A stretch of DNA of 64,000 nucleotides from Egicoccus sp. AB-alg2 (GCF_041821065.1 NZ_JBGUAX010000008.1:1-64000); one strand, 5' to 3'. Shown: positions 1-17,935, numbered from the stretch's first letter. The notes: a model not told the origin generated them from the sequence alone. Numbers and translations: made by a program.

Positions 1-1936
<1,936 letters not shown>

Positions 1937-2060
1937 CGTGCCTCCACTGCCGATCGTGCATGGGAACCGCGTCAACCGATGCATCATGACGTGGCCGCGG
2001 GCGTTGCGTGTACCGCTCGCGTGTGCGAACGCCGGGGGTGCGACCGCGGGCAGCGGCGCG

Positions 2061-3911
2061 TCAGCGCCGCCGCAGCAGGGCGGTCGCGGTCCCCGGCAAC
2101 CGCAGCGTCGTGGCGCCTCCGCCACCGTCCGCGACCGCTTCGTCCCGGAGCTCGACGCCCCCCGGGCCGTCCCACCTCGGATCGGCGGTGTCCAACACCA
2201 GCTGCCACCGCACGTCCGGGGGCAGAGGGACCTCGACCGGTCCCGGGCCGGCGTGGACGACGACCAGCACCTCGTCCTCGCGCCGGGAGCGACGCCACGA
2301 CAGGGTCCCGGGCGTGTGCAGCACCCCGCTCGCGTCACTGGCATCGGGGGCGGCCACCGCGCCCAGCTCGCGGCGCAGGCGCAGGAGCTCGCGGTAGAGG
2401 GCGAGCACCACCGCGTGCGGGTCCTGGGTGCGCCGGGACCAGTCGAGCTTCGAACGCGCGAACGTGGCCTCGGCCTGAGGGTCGGGCGCCTCGCCCTGGT
2501 CGGCGAAGTAGGCGAACTCCCGCTTCCGGCCCTCCTGCACCGCCCGGACCAGGTCGGGGTCGGTGTGCGACACGAAGTACTGGAACAGTGCCGTCTCGGC
2601 GTACTCCTGCCCCATCCACAGCATCGGCGTGAACGGCAGGAGCAGCAGGCCGGCGGCCGACGCCTTGAGCTGTTCGTGGTCCAACAGCCGGCTCTGACGC
2701 TCGCCCAGCATCCGGTTGCCGACCTGGTCGTGGTTCTGGGTGCAGGCGACGAAGCGGTGGTAGGGGACGTCGTTCGCCGGGCGTCCGACGGTGCGCTGGC
2801 GGTGCGGCGACCAGCGGCCCGCCATCACGAACCGGTCCCGCAACGCCCGCCGCAGGTCGGCCAGCCCCGTGAAGTCCTCGTAGTAGCCGGTCTGTTCGCC
2901 CGTGAAGGCGACGTGGAGGGCGTGGTGGACGTCGTCGAGCCACTGGCCGTCGAGCCCGAAGCCGCCACGCTCGGGGGAGCGCACCAGCTTCGGATCCGCC
3001 AGGTCGGACTCCGCGATCACGAACGCGTGGCGCCCCGCACGGCGCGCCTCGGCGTGGACCTCACGGGCGATCTCCTCGAGCAGGTGCACCGCCGACTGGT
3101 CGAGGATGGCGTGCACCGCGTCGAGCCGCAGCCCGTCGACGTGGAACTCGCGGATCCAGCGCACCGCGTTCTCCACGAAATAGCGGCGGACACCGTCGCT
3201 GTGCGGGCCGTCGACGTTGACTGCCTGGCCCCAGGGGGTGTCGTAGCGGTCGGTGAGGTAGGGCCCGAAGTCGGGCAGGTGGTTGTCCTCGGGACCGAAG
3301 TGGTTGTAGACGACGTCGAGCACCACGGCGATGCCGGCGGCGTGCGCGGCGTCGACGAGCCGGCGCAGGCCCGCCGGCCCGCCGTAGGAGTGCTGCACCG
3401 CGTAGGGCAGGACGCCGTCGTAGCCCCAGTTGCGCTCGCCCGGGAACTGCCAGATCGGCATCAGCTCGATCGTGGTGACGCCGAGCTCGCGCAGCTCACC
3501 CAGGCGGGCCACGATCGCGTCGAAGGTGCCCTCGGGCGTGAAGGTGCCGACGTGCAGTTCGTACAGCACCTGCTCGTGCAGCGGCGGGCACACCCACCCG
3601 GCGTCGGTCCAGGCGAACGCCGGGTCGTCGACGGCGGAGGGGCCGTGGAGCCCTTCGGGTTGCCATCGCGATGCCGGGTCGTTGCGGTCCTCCTCGATTC
3701 CGGCCAGGCGGTAGCGGTAGCGGTCACCTGCGGCGACCCGGTCAACGGTCGCCTCGTGGTAACCGCGCCCGGTCGGCTCCAGCGGCGCGACCCGGTTCCC
3801 GTCGTCGAGCACCACCTCGATCCGTTCCACCGCCGGCGCCCAGACCAGGAACCGCGTCGAGCCGTCGTCGAGCGCGGTCGCGCCGAGGTGGTCGTGTTCG
3901 TGGTGGGTCAC
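2061..3911 (-). CDS. treZ: Malto-oligosyltrehalose trehalohydrolase TreZ
   Basis: Releases trehalose from the maltooligosyl-trehalose made by TreY. The 616 residues match the family length. An N-terminal beta domain is followed by a GH13 barrel: [13 protein letters not shown] near 117, [15 protein letters not shown] near 199, nucleophile Asp264 in [11 protein letters not shown] and acid/base Glu301 in VIAESDL, then [11 protein letters not shown]. The GTG start at 3911 is preceded by GGAG. TreY is not in the window, so either it lies beyond the left edge or TreZ uses another supply. It sits between the GH57 gene (118 bp) and glgX (124 bp) on one strand, so co-transcription is likely. Confidence 0.95.
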   Translation of the reverse strand: MTHHEHDHLGATALDDGSTRFLVWAPAVERIEVVLDDGNRVAPLEPTGRGYHEATVDRVAAGDRYRYRLAGIEEDRNDPASRWQPEGLHGPSAVDDPAFAWTDAGWVCPPLHEQVLYELHVGTFTPEGTFDAIVARLGELRELGVTTIELMPIWQFPGERNWGYDGVLPYAVQHSYGGPAGLRRLVDAAHAAGIAVVLDVVYNHFGPEDNHLPDFGPYLTDRYDTPWGQAVNVDGPHSDGVRRYFVENAVRWIREFHVDGLRLDAVHAILDQSAVHLLEEIAREVHAEARRAGRHAFVIAESDLADPKLVRSPERGGFGLDGQWLDDVHHALHVAFTGEQTGYYEDFTGLADLRRALRDRFVMAGRWSPHRQRTVGRPANDVPYHRFVACTQNHDQVGNRMLGERQSRLLDHEQLKASAAGLLLLPFTPMLWMGQEYAETALFQYFVSHTDPDLVRAVQEGRKREFAYFADQGEAPDPQAEATFARSKLDWSRRTQDPHAVVLALYRELLRLRRELGAVAAPDASDASGVLHTPGTLSWRRSRREDEVLVVVHAGPGPVEVPLPPDVRWQLVLDTADPRWDGPGGVELRDEAVADGGGGATTLRLPGTATALLRRR

Positions 3912-4029
3912 CAGGAGGCTCCGTGGCCGGGGGAGGGCCGAGGGTGCGTGTTCGGCGGCCCGGCCGCCGGCCGGGAGGCACCCGGACGACCCCCGCCACG
4001 GCCCAGCTGCGGGGGAACCGGTGGTGACC

Positions 4030-6522
4030 TCAGGAGATGGCGAAGCCGAGACGTTGCGTCAGGGCGTCGATCGCCTCGGCCCAGTTGCGTGCCGCCTCGT
4101 CGCCGGACGCCGCTCGTTGCGCGAGCCAGTCGCCGCGCTCGCGACGCACCCGCCACGCCAGGTTCTGCGCCCGGCCGAGGTCGATCTCGAAGGGCAGCGA
4201 CTCGGCGATGTCGACCAGGGTCGCGAAGCTGGCGAAGACGGCCCGCTGGTCGCTGCCGAACACCGCGAAGGTCTCGTCGTCGTCGAGGGCGCGCTCGACC
4301 GCCCGGGTGACCCGCGACAGCGACTCGGCGTAGGCGTGCGCGAGGCCGTCGGCGTCGAGGGAGACGCGGAAGCGTTCCGCCTCCTCGATCAGCCCCTGGA
4401 CCCGGGCGGGCTCGGGGTTGCCGCTGAGCGCTTCGCGCAGTTCGGCGTTGACGACCACCTCGGCCGCACTGCGCAGCGCCGGCGGCACCTTCGCGTCCAG
4501 GCCGGCCAGGAAGCGCATCAGCGGCGCGCGGCTGCGGTACACGGACCGGTAGGTGCTCTCCACGTCCGACAAGGTCGTGTCGAGCACCACGTCGAGCAGG
4601 CGCCGCTGCTCGTCGCGGAACAGGTCGCGCAGGGAGTACGCGTCGCGCCCGAAGTGCTCGTCGAGCCTGCGGATCGTGTCGGGGAAGTTGGCCTCGTCGA
4701 ACGCCGCGGCGAGGTCGTCGCACATCAGGTCGTAGGCACGCTCGTCGCCGGCCGGCCGCACCCCGCACAGGAAGTTGTGGTCGCCGAAGTGCATGACGCC
4801 GTACTCGTAGCTGTTCTCCGCCAGCGTCACGGAGGAGCGCACGGTGATGCGGCCGTAGCCGACCTTCGCGCGGCCGGCCTCGGAGCGGTGCTCGTCGACA
4901 CGTTCCACCTCGTAGCAGCCGAGGCGTTCCTTGCGGCCATAGCGGCGGAACAGGCCGCTGATCGCGAAGTGGGCCGCGACCTTGCGGAAGTTCGCCCGCG
5001 TCGGCATCACCAGCTGCTCGTAGACCGTGCGGCCGTCGCCGAACTGGGGCAGGTTGCTGGGCGCCTTGGCCAGGCGGGTGAGGAAACGCTCCTCGAGGTC
5101 GGGCAGGTCCAGGACCTGGCCGGCGAGCTCCACGACCCGGGCCGCGTAGGCCAGCACCTGGACCGTCTCGATGCGGGACAGCTCGTCGAAGAACCAGCCG
5201 CAGCTGGTGTACATCAGCATGGCGTGGCGCTGCAGCTCGAGGAGCCGGAGGACCTCGACCTGCTCGGCCGCGTCCAGTGGCCGGCGTGCGTGGCGGCCCA
5301 GCCACGTGCGCAGATGGGCGGGGGAGCGGTCGTGCACGATCTCGATGTAGTGGTCGCGCGCCGCCCACGGGTCGTGCAGCAACCGGCCGGCGGCGCGCTC
5401 GTAGGCCGGGCCGACCTCGTCCCGCAGCAGGTCGAGGGCGTCGCGCAGCGGCGCCCGCCACGCCTGGTGGCCGCCGGTCTCGCCGTTGGTACAGCCGCAG
5501 TCCGAGCGCCAACGCTCGACGCCGTGGGCGCAGCTCCAGGAGCTGTTCTCCACGATCCGGGCCTCGTGGTCGGGCGGGAACAGCGCGAGGAACTCCGCGT
5601 AGTTGGTCAGCCGCACGTCGTCCGTGTCGGACAGGCGCTGCAGCGCGTGGGCCAGCGCCATCTCGCCGTGCCGGTGGTGGTGACCGTAGCTCTCGCCGTC
5701 GGTGGCGATGTTGACCAGCTTCGGCCCCTGACGATCCGGGAAGGCGTGCAGCAGCCGCTCCGCCAGCCGGTCGCCGGAGAACAGCAGCCCTTCGAACGCG
5801 ACCGCCTGCGACACCCGGGCGTCGTAGAAGAACACGTCGAGGTGGCGCCCGGACGGCAGACGCACCCGGTAGGGGCGGGTCGGATCGACCTGGCCGCCGG
5901 TGACGTCGGTCCAGGCTGGCTCCGGTCCGCCGTCGCCGTCGCCGTCGCCGTCGCGGTCGGCGGGCAGCGGCCGCACCGCGGCGGCCTGGTACGGGGACAG
6001 GACGGTGAACCGCACGCCGTTGGCGGCCAGCACCTCCAGCGTGGCGGTGTCCGCGGCGGTCTCCGCCAGCCACATGCCCTCGGCCGGCCGCCCGAAGCGC
6101 CGTTCGAAGTCGTACAGCCCCCACACGACCTGGGTGTGCTGGTCGCGGGCGTTCGCCAGCGGCAGGATCGCGTGGTTGTAGACCTGCGCCATCGCCGAGC
6201 CGTGGCCGCCGAAGCGCGTCGCACTGCGCCGGTCGGCCTCCACGATCCCGGCGTGCACCTCGGGGGCGTGATCGCGCATCCAGGCGAGCAGCGTCGGGCC
6301 GACGTTGAAGCTCATGCGCGCGTAGTTGTTGATCAGGCGGGTGATCCGCTCCTGCGCGTCGAGGATGCGTGCGGAGGTGTTGGGTCCGTAGCACTCCGCC
6401 GTGATGCGTTCGTTCCAGTCGTGGAACGGCCACGCCGAGTCCTGCTGCTCGACCACTTCCAGCCACGGGTTCTCACGCGGCGGTTGGTAGAAGTGCCCGT
6501 GCACGCACACGTAGCGTTCCAT
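4030..6522 (-). CDS. GH57-family glycoside hydrolase with DUF3536
   Basis: A cytoplasmic alpha-glucan hydrolase or transferase of the GH57 superfamily; its exact reaction is unknown. The 830-residue protein begins MERYVCVHGHFYQPPRENPWLE, the usual start of this family, and carries GMWLAETAADTATLE, VNIATDGESYGHHHRHGEMAL and, in the second half, the DUF3536 region. The frame stays open well upstream of 6522, but homology-like sequence begins at this ATG. A short Asp-Gly run near residues 200-210 comes from a GTCGCC microsatellite. Its place between a pectate lyase gene and treZ suggests a role in alpha-glucan turnover. Confidence 0.85.
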   Translation of the reverse strand: MERYVCVHGHFYQPPRENPWLEVVEQQDSAWPFHDWNERITAECYGPNTSARILDAQERITRLINNYARMSFNVGPTLLAWMRDHAPEVHAGIVEADRRSATRFGGHGSAMAQVYNHAILPLANARDQHTQVVWGLYDFERRFGRPAEGMWLAETAADTATLEVLAANGVRFTVLSPYQAAAVRPLPADRDGDGDGDGGPEPAWTDVTGGQVDPTRPYRVRLPSGRHLDVFFYDARVSQAVAFEGLLFSGDRLAERLLHAFPDRQGPKLVNIATDGESYGHHHRHGEMALAHALQRLSDTDDVRLTNYAEFLALFPPDHEARIVENSSWSCAHGVERWRSDCGCTNGETGGHQAWRAPLRDALDLLRDEVGPAYERAAGRLLHDPWAARDHYIEIVHDRSPAHLRTWLGRHARRPLDAAEQVEVLRLLELQRHAMLMYTSCGWFFDELSRIETVQVLAYAARVVELAGQVLDLPDLEERFLTRLAKAPSNLPQFGDGRTVYEQLVMPTRANFRKVAAHFAISGLFRRYGRKERLGCYEVERVDEHRSEAGRAKVGYGRITVRSSVTLAENSYEYGVMHFGDHNFLCGVRPAGDERAYDLMCDDLAAAFDEANFPDTIRRLDEHFGRDAYSLRDLFRDEQRRLLDVVLDTTLSDVESTYRSVYRSRAPLMRFLAGLDAKVPPALRSAAEVVVNAELREALSGNPEPARVQGLIEEAERFRVSLDADGLAHAYAESLSRVTRAVERALDDDETFAVFGSDQRAVFASFATLVDIAESLPFEIDLGRAQNLAWRVRRERGDWLAQRAASGDEAARNWAEAIDALTQRLGFAIS

Positions 6523-6707
6523 GGGCGCCTCGGCTGTTCGACGGACGGGGCAGCGTACGGCCTGCCGCCGCGGTCCCACGACACCGTCTGCCCCGCGCGC
6601 GATGCGTCGCGGGGCGCCGCCGGGTCCGACTGGCATGGGTGGGCCCGACGGACGGCAGCCGCCCGCCGGGCCCAGGCCCGAGGTGAGGGATGCGGACTCG
6701 GTGCCGC

Positions 6708-9700
6708 TCAGCGTGCGCGCAGCGGCGGTCCCGGTACGTGCGACGGCGGTCCGGGCACGTGCGGCGGTGGGCCGGGCACGTGCGGCGGCGGGCCGGGCTG
6801 GCCGTCCTCCGTCACCGGCGGCAACAGCTCGATCACGGTCGGCTGCGGGTTCGGCGCCAGGCGTGCACCCGTGTCGGGCGGCGCCTGCCCGGTGAGCTCC
6901 AGCAGACCGTGCATCGCCACGCTGCCGTCGGCCGCGATCTCGGGCCGCAACCCCTCGGTGTCGAGGCTGACGAACCAGTCGTCGGTCACGCGGACACCCT
7001 CGCCGTTGCGGCTGGCCTCGCGGTTGCCGCCGCCCGCGTAGGTGAGGTAGTTCGACGGGTCGGTGCGGATCGTGTCCTCCTGCTCGCGCAGGTTGATCAC
7101 GTCGGACTGCTGGGCGACGTACGACAGCACGCCCCGTGCTTCGTAGTCGGTCTGCGCCGCGCTGGTGGTCAGCTGCAGGTTGTTGCCCGCCGCGCCGGGA
7201 CCGACGAGTCCGCTCCGGTATGCCGTCACGTCGAACACCCGCACGTCCGGGCCGGAGTTCGACGTGATGCCCTTCGCGTAGTTGTCGAAGGCGACGGCGT
7301 TGCGCAGCACGTGCTGGCCGGGCATGTTCTCGCCGCCCAGCTTGAAGCCGTTGCCCTCGCCGATCAGCTCGAACGTCGTGTCGGCCTCGAGCCAGCCGTT
7401 GCGGTAGGCGACGGAGTCCTCGATGACCACGTTGCCGATCGGGCCCTCGGTCGACTTGGCGTACAGATCCCAGCCGTCGTCGATGTTGTGGTGGGCGATG
7501 CAGTAGCGGAACACGTTGCCGTCGCCCACCGTCAGCTTCGCCGCGAAACCGTCGGCGTCGTTGGCGAGCGGGTCGGCGTTGTTGTGGGCGACGCTGGACA
7601 GCACGAGGTTGTGCGACGGCCACATCTCGAACGGTTCGGTCGGGCTGCCCGAGATCTGCACGCCGGTGTCGCCGTTGTGGTGGGACTCGATCCGCTCGAC
7701 CACGTTGTGGTGACCCTGGATCAGCAGCGGCTTCTGGTAGCCGCGCGACCCGGTGATCTCCAGGTCGTACAGGTGCCAGTGGTCACCCCGCAGCTGGATG
7801 CCGCCGGAGGGCGACTCGGAGAGGTCGAGGGTCGCGCGGCCACCCGGCTCGGACATGAGGGTGATCGGCGCCTCGACCGTGCCGTCGTTGCCGCGGGCGA
7901 TCACGACCGCGCGATCCGGCAGGTACGTGCCATCGCGCAGCACCACCTGCTGTCCGGGCTGGGCGAAGCCGACGGCCGTGTGCAGGTCCAGCGGACGGGC
8001 GGGTGTGCCGTCACCGTCGGGCGTGCCATCGGGGGCGACGTGGATCGCCTGACCCGGCCGGCCGTAGCGCGCGACCTCTACGGTGATCGGCCGCGTGAGG
8101 ACGTCGTAGGAGGACAGGTCCTCGTACTCGCCCAACTGGGTCTGCTCCTCGCGTGGTGAGGGGGTGAGTTCGGCGACGAGTTCGTTGGTCCCTTCCTGCA
8201 GCGGCGCGGTCAGCACGACCCGCTCCGCCGGCGTCACCGCCGACGTCCCGACGACCTCGCCGGCAGCGTCGCGGAGCACGACCTCACCGTGGACGTTCGC
8301 GACCAGCGGCACGTCCAGCGAGCGGTGCGGCGTGGTGCGTGTGACGTCGGACGTCAGCGACGGGTCGACGTAGGTGGTCGGCCGCTCCATCGGCTCGTCG
8401 TCGTCGTCCGGATGGATCGTGCTGAACTGGATGTCGCTGGCGGTGACCACGATGTTGCGGGCGGCGAAGACCCCGACGTAGAACTTGTCCGGGTCCTGCT
8501 GCAGGAGCAGGTCCGGCTCGTACTCGATGATCTCGTGCGTTTCGCCGTCCACCGTCCAGATCGCGTGGAAACCGGTGTTCGACTTGCGCAGCGTGTACTC
8601 GTAGACGTCGCCGTCGACGAACCTGGGCGGGTTGGTGTTGGTGCCCTCGGTCATGCCGGCGCGGTAGTCCCAGTCGAAGGGTTGCGAACGGGTCAGGTCA
8701 CGGCTGGGTGTGGACACGGTCGGCCCGTCGGTGTAGCCGTCCACCCACTTGCCGCCGGGCATGCCGTAGCGGAACACGAGGTTGCCGTCGATCACGCGCT
8801 GGTACTTGGCCGTCATCACGCCGGCGGAGTTGAAGTAGCGCGCGTCTCGGTCGTTGGGCACGAAGGTGTCGATGGCGATGATGCCGAAGCCGGACTGGTT
8901 GTCCTTGCCGCTCGCGTCGTCGACCGTGAACGTCGCCGAGAGCGTGAAGTTCTCCGTCGTCGGGTCGACCTCGGTGTAGCGCCACAGGAAGCCGTCCTCG
9001 GAGTCGGCGATCTTGCCGTTGTTGCCGATCAGGTCGAAGGTGAGCGACCCGTCCTCGTGCTCGACGAGTTCACCATGACTGCTGACGCCCGCCTGCGCGG
9101 TCAGCCAGCGCTCGACGGCGTCGGCGACCGTCACCCGGAACGTGTCGGAGGTCGTCGAGTCGTCGCCGCGGCGGGCCGTGACCCGTACCTCGACGTCCGT
9201 GCCGGGCGTCAGACCCGGCAGGTCGGCCTCCGTGTCGTCGGTGGTGGGACCGGGGATCCAGTCCGGGTCGCCGGCCTGCCGGTGTTCGACCGCGTAGCTC
9301 TCGGCCTCGGGCACGGTGGTCCACTCCACCGTGACCGTTGCCTGGTCGCCGTCGACCGCGGTGGTCAGCGCCGTGTGGATCGTCGGTGCGGCCAGCGGCA
9401 GCGTGAACGGTGGCGCGGCGGCCAGCGCCGACGTCTTCGGTGTGTCCTCGTCGGTGCGTGAGAGGGCCACGTGCACCTGGTGGTCGCCGGACGCGGCAGG
9501 GGTCAGGGCGATGCTGCCGCCGTCGCCAGGGGTGCCGGAGATGTTCTGGTCGACCTCGGCCCCCTGCGCGTCGAACAGCGTCGCGGTGGCCAGGTCCGCC
9601 CCGTCGAAGCCGATGACGCCCGCGAAGTCGACGACGATCCGCCCGCCGTCGACCGACACGTCGGTGACGACGGGGTCGGCGACGGTGTCCCAGCCGGGTC

Positions 9701-10238
9701 GCTCGGGCGGCGGCCCCTCCGCCAGCTCGAGGTAGTAGATGTTGACGCCCGAGGACGGGGAGGCGACGTAGTAGTCGCCGGCCTCGGGGACGACCATCAT
9801 CGCCGAGGGGATGTCGTTCGGTGGGCCGTACGCCGGCACGCGGGCCACCTCCGTGCCGTCGCTGCGGTAGAGCGCGAGGGCGCGGTCGGCGCTGCTGCTG
9901 GAGCTGAGGGCGTAGACCGTCAGCGTCGCCTCGTCCGTGGTGGTGAAGGCGACCGAGCGGTAGCCGGCGTCGCCGGCGCCGTTCAGCTTCAACCGCCGGG
10001 TGAAGGTCATGCCGCCACCCGTCTTGCTGTTCGCGTCCACCTCGGTCCCGTGCCGCACGGTGAAGCGGCCGACCTCGAGGTCCTCGGCGATCACGCCGAT
10101 GTCCATGAAGGAAGCGTTGAGCACGGCGGGTGCGGACTGTGCGGCGGCGCTCGACGTCCCGAGGCCGGTGAGCAGCAGTGCCAGGGCGGCCAGCAGCGCG
10201 ATCGCCGAGCGGGCGTGTGGTTGGTCAAGTGCGTGCAT
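6708..10238 (-). CDS. Secreted pectate lyase-like protein, PL9-type beta-helix
   Basis: Probably an extracellular polysaccharide lyase acting on pectin or a related uronan. It has 1176 residues. A signal peptide with hydrophobic core AIALLAALALLLTGLG ends near AAAQS. Next come beta-sandwich modules, a fibronectin III-like segment near 285-375 and a laminin G/concanavalin-like segment. The right-handed beta-helix starts around residue 750 (HVAPDGTPDGDGTPARPLDLHTAV) and contains NDADGFAAKLTVGDGN and HHNIDDGWDLYAKS, which resemble PL9 lyases. The C-terminus is a Pro-rich 7-residue tandem repeat. The ATG at 10238 has CGGAG seven bases upstream; an upstream ATG at 10262 is less likely. Substrate is not proven. 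Confidence 0.8.
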   Translation of the reverse strand: MHALDQPHARSAIALLAALALLLTGLGTSSAAAQSAPAVLNASFMDIGVIAEDLEVGRFTVRHGTEVDANSKTGGGMTFTRRLKLNGAGDAGYRSVAFTTTDEATLTVYALSSSSSADRALALYRSDGTEVARVPAYGPPNDIPSAMMVVPEAGDYYVASPSSGVNIYYLELAEGPPPERPGWDTVADPVVTDVSVDGGRIVVDFAGVIGFDGADLATATLFDAQGAEVDQNISGTPGDGGSIALTPAASGDHQVHVALSRTDEDTPKTSALAAAPPFTLPLAAPTIHTALTTAVDGDQATVTVEWTTVPEAESYAVEHRQAGDPDWIPGPTTDDTEADLPGLTPGTDVEVRVTARRGDDSTTSDTFRVTVADAVERWLTAQAGVSSHGELVEHEDGSLTFDLIGNNGKIADSEDGFLWRYTEVDPTTENFTLSATFTVDDASGKDNQSGFGIIAIDTFVPNDRDARYFNSAGVMTAKYQRVIDGNLVFRYGMPGGKWVDGYTDGPTVSTPSRDLTRSQPFDWDYRAGMTEGTNTNPPRFVDGDVYEYTLRKSNTGFHAIWTVDGETHEIIEYEPDLLLQQDPDKFYVGVFAARNIVVTASDIQFSTIHPDDDDEPMERPTTYVDPSLTSDVTRTTPHRSLDVPLVANVHGEVVLRDAAGEVVGTSAVTPAERVVLTAPLQEGTNELVAELTPSPREEQTQLGEYEDLSSYDVLTRPITVEVARYGRPGQAIHVAPDGTPDGDGTPARPLDLHTAVGFAQPGQQVVLRDGTYLPDRAVVIARGNDGTVEAPITLMSEPGGRATLDLSESPSGGIQLRGDHWHLYDLEITGSRGYQKPLLIQGHHNVVERIESHHNGDTGVQISGSPTEPFEMWPSHNLVLSSVAHNNADPLANDADGFAAKLTVGDGNVFRYCIAHHNIDDGWDLYAKSTEGPIGNVVIEDSVAYRNGWLEADTTFELIGEGNGFKLGGENMPGQHVLRNAVAFDNYAKGITSNSGPDVRVFDVTAYRSGLVGPGAAGNNLQLTTSAAQTDYEARGVLSYVAQQSDVINLREQEDTIRTDPSNYLTYAGGGNREASRNGEGVRVTDDWFVSLDTEGLRPEIAADGSVAMHGLLELTGQAPPDTGARLAPNPQPTVIELLPPVTEDGQPGPPPHVPGPPPHVPGPPSHVPGPPLRAR
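6722..6800 (-). repeat. 21-bp tandem repeat encoding a Pro-rich tail
   Basis: The last codons of the pectate lyase gene consist of about 3.5 units of 21 bp, each encoding PGPPxHV, ending PGPPLRAR. The units are nearly identical at the DNA level, which points to recent slippage. The tail may be an exposed spacer; no sorting motif follows it. Confidence 0.8.
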
Positions 10239-10369
10239 AGGACGACTCCGGAGCTCTCCCATGCCCGTCGGCCAGCCTCGCGAGTCGTGCGATGCTGTCG
10301 GGGAACCGAGGGGCGGTCGTCCGGGTCCGCGCGACCCGCCTCTCCGAGCGGGACGTCGCCGTAGCGACT

Positions 10370-10384
10370 GGTAAGCGCTTTCCC
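10370..10384. promoter_or_regulatory. LacI-family operator-like palindrome
   Basis: On the minus strand the site reads GGGAAAGCGCTTACC, an imperfect palindrome centred on AAGCGCTT. This is the typical core bound by LacI-family sugar repressors of actinobacteria and firmicutes. It lies about 10-25 bases downstream of the predicted start point of the pectate lyase promoter, a position that would block transcription. No LacI-family gene is in the window. Confidence 0.65.
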
Positions 10385-10399
10385 AAGCGACCGTACGAG

Positions 10400-10427
10400 A
10401 CCCTACTCACGACGTTGCGTTGGTCAA
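10400..10427 (-). promoter_or_regulatory. Promoter of the pectate lyase gene
   Basis: On the minus strand, TTGACC (10427-10422) and TAGGGT (10405-10400) are separated by 16 bases, a good sigma70-type promoter for a high-GC actinomycete. The predicted leader is about 150 bases and includes the LacI-type site at 10370-10384. The 296-bp gap downstream of glgB holds this promoter and no gene. Confidence 0.65.
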
Positions 10428-10534
10428 GGCCTGACCGCCGTTTTCCGGGGCTTTCCGGGGAGTGCGCGGTCGCCGCCGGCCGGCGCGGCCCCAGCGCGCC
10501 TGTCCACGGGCGCGCTGGGAAAACGGTTGCCGTC

Positions 10535-12523
<1,989 letters not shown>

Positions 12524-12572
12524 GGCTCCTCGTTTCGTTCGAAGACGTCGTCGGGGTGGCCGTCGGGCCGCG

Positions 12573-15979
<3,407 letters not shown>

Positions 15980-15983
<4 letters not shown>

Positions 15984-17935
15984 GCGGAGGCCTTCACCAC
16001 GAAGACGTGCGCCGGGCTGACGTGCGGGTCGAGCTCGACGTAGTTGCGCCGCCCCTGCCAGACGTAGCGGGCGTCGCCGATGCGGTCGTGCACCTCGAAC
16101 GGCTGGTCGTCGCCGTCGATGCCCAGGGCCTCGAGGTCCAGCCAGGTCGTCGCGGCCTGCTTCCAATGGGGGTCGAGGTTCACGACGACCAGCACCGTGT
16201 TGCCGGTCAGCGGATCGCGCTTGGAGTAGGCGAACAGCCGGTCGTTGTCGACATGGTGCAGCGCGAAGCCGCGATCCTGCTGCAGGGCGGGGTTCTCCTG
16301 CCGGATCCGGTTGACCAGGCGGATCATCTCGCGCAACGAGTGCGGCTGGTCGAGGTCCCAGTGCTTGATCTCGTACTTCTCGTTGTCGAGGTACTCCTCC
16401 GCCCCCGGGCGCGCCTCGTGCAGCATCAGCTCGAACGGCGGGCCGTAGATGCCGTAGTTCGCCGTCAGCGTCGCGGCGAGGACGAGCTTCTGCACGAACG
16501 CGCCGCGGCCACCGAACTGCAGGAACTCGGTCAGGATGTCAGGCGTGTTCGGCCAGGAGTTGGGGCGGAAGTAGTCACGCACCTCGGTCAGGAACAGCTC
16601 CCGGTAGTACTGCTCGAGCTCCCACTTCTCGTTCTTCCACGCGAAGTAGGTGTAGGACTGGTTGAACCCGATCCGGGCCAGCTCCTGCATCACCTTCGGG
16701 CGCGTGAACGACTCGGAGAGGAAGATCAGGTCCGGGTGCTCGTCGAGCAGGGCGTTGAGGCACCACTCCCAGAACGCGAACGACTTGGTGTGGGGGTTGT
16801 CGACGCGGAAGATCCGCACCCCTTCGTCGATCCAGTGCTCGAAGACCCCCTTGAGCGCCTGCCACAGACCCTCGGGGTCGGAGGTCTCGAAGTCCAGCGG
16901 GTAGATGTCCTGGTACTTCTTCGGCGGGTTCTCCGCGTACTGGATCGTGCCGTCGGGACGCTTCTTGAACCATTCGGGGTGCTCACGGACCCACGGGTGG
17001 TCGGGCGCGCACTGGAAGGCGATGTCCATCGCCAGCTCCAGGCCGTGGTCCTGGCACGCCTTCACGAGCCGGCGGAAGTCGTCGATGGTCCCCAGGTCGG
17101 GGTGGATGGCGTCGTGACCGCCGTCCGCCGAGCCGATCGCCCACGGCGAGCCCGGGTCGTCGGGTTGCGCCTCGACCGAGTTGTTGCGCCCCTTGCGGTG
17201 CACCGTGCCGATCGGATGGATCGGGGGCAGGTACAGCACGTCGAAGCCCATCGACTGCACGTAGGGCAGCCGGGCGAGCACGTCGTCGAACGTGCCGGGC
17301 CGGTCCGGATCGGGCGACGTGGAGCGGGGGAAGAGCTCGTACCAGGCCGAGAAGCGGGCGCGTTCACGGTCGACGCGCAGCGGGTAGCGCGCGGACTCGG
17401 CCGCGAAGCGGCGGGCGTCGTTGCGGGCGACCAGCTCGGCCGTGCTGGCGGCCAGGGCCGGCGCTGCACGCTCGGCGGGTGGCCGAGCGGTGTCGCGCAG
17501 GCCGTCGCTCAGCGCCTGGAGCCGGTCGGCGTCCTCACCGGCGGCGCGCTCGTGCACCTCGTCGAGCAGTTGCGCACCGATGGCGAGGTCGACGTCGGTG
17601 GCCACCTCGGCGTCCAGCTTCTTGCGCGTGTCGCGTTGCCAGCTGCCGAACCGGTCGATCCATCCGGTGACCCGGAACTCGTAGCGGCCGAGGTCGTCGA
17701 CGACGAAGCCGCCCCGCCAACGGTCGTTGACGAGCGGTTCCATCGGCGCCTCGTGCCAGCGGCGCTGGCCCTGCCGCCGCCAGGACACGGCGGCGCGGAT
17801 GACGTCGTGGGAGTCCGCGAACACGTCGGCCTCGACGACGACCAGTTCACCCCGCGACGTCTTGGCGGGGTAGCGCCCGGCTTCCACGCTCGGGGACACG
17901 CGGCGGATGGCCACGCGGCGGTTGGTGACTCCCAC
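15980..17935 (-). CDS. glgE: Alpha-1,4-glucan:maltose-1-phosphate maltosyltransferase GlgE
   Basis: Transfers maltosyl units from maltose 1-phosphate to the growing alpha-1,4-glucan. The 651 residues are typical. An N-terminal beta domain and helical insertion (to about residue 190) precede the GH13_3 barrel: LYLPPIHPIGTVHRKGRNN near 234, nucleophile Asp379 in RIFRVDNPHTKSF, acid/base Glu408 in FLSESFTRP, and ANYGIYGPPFEL. The GTG at 17935 has GAGG upstream and a -10-like TAGCGT on the minus strand at 17971-17966. It heads the operon glgE-treS/mak-glgB. Confidence 0.97.

Noticed and set aside
7041-7623. An upstream extension of the GH57 protein to 7623
   Set aside because: The extension lies inside the pectate lyase gene in another frame and has no family-like sequence; the conserved start MERYVCVHGH fits the ATG at 6522.
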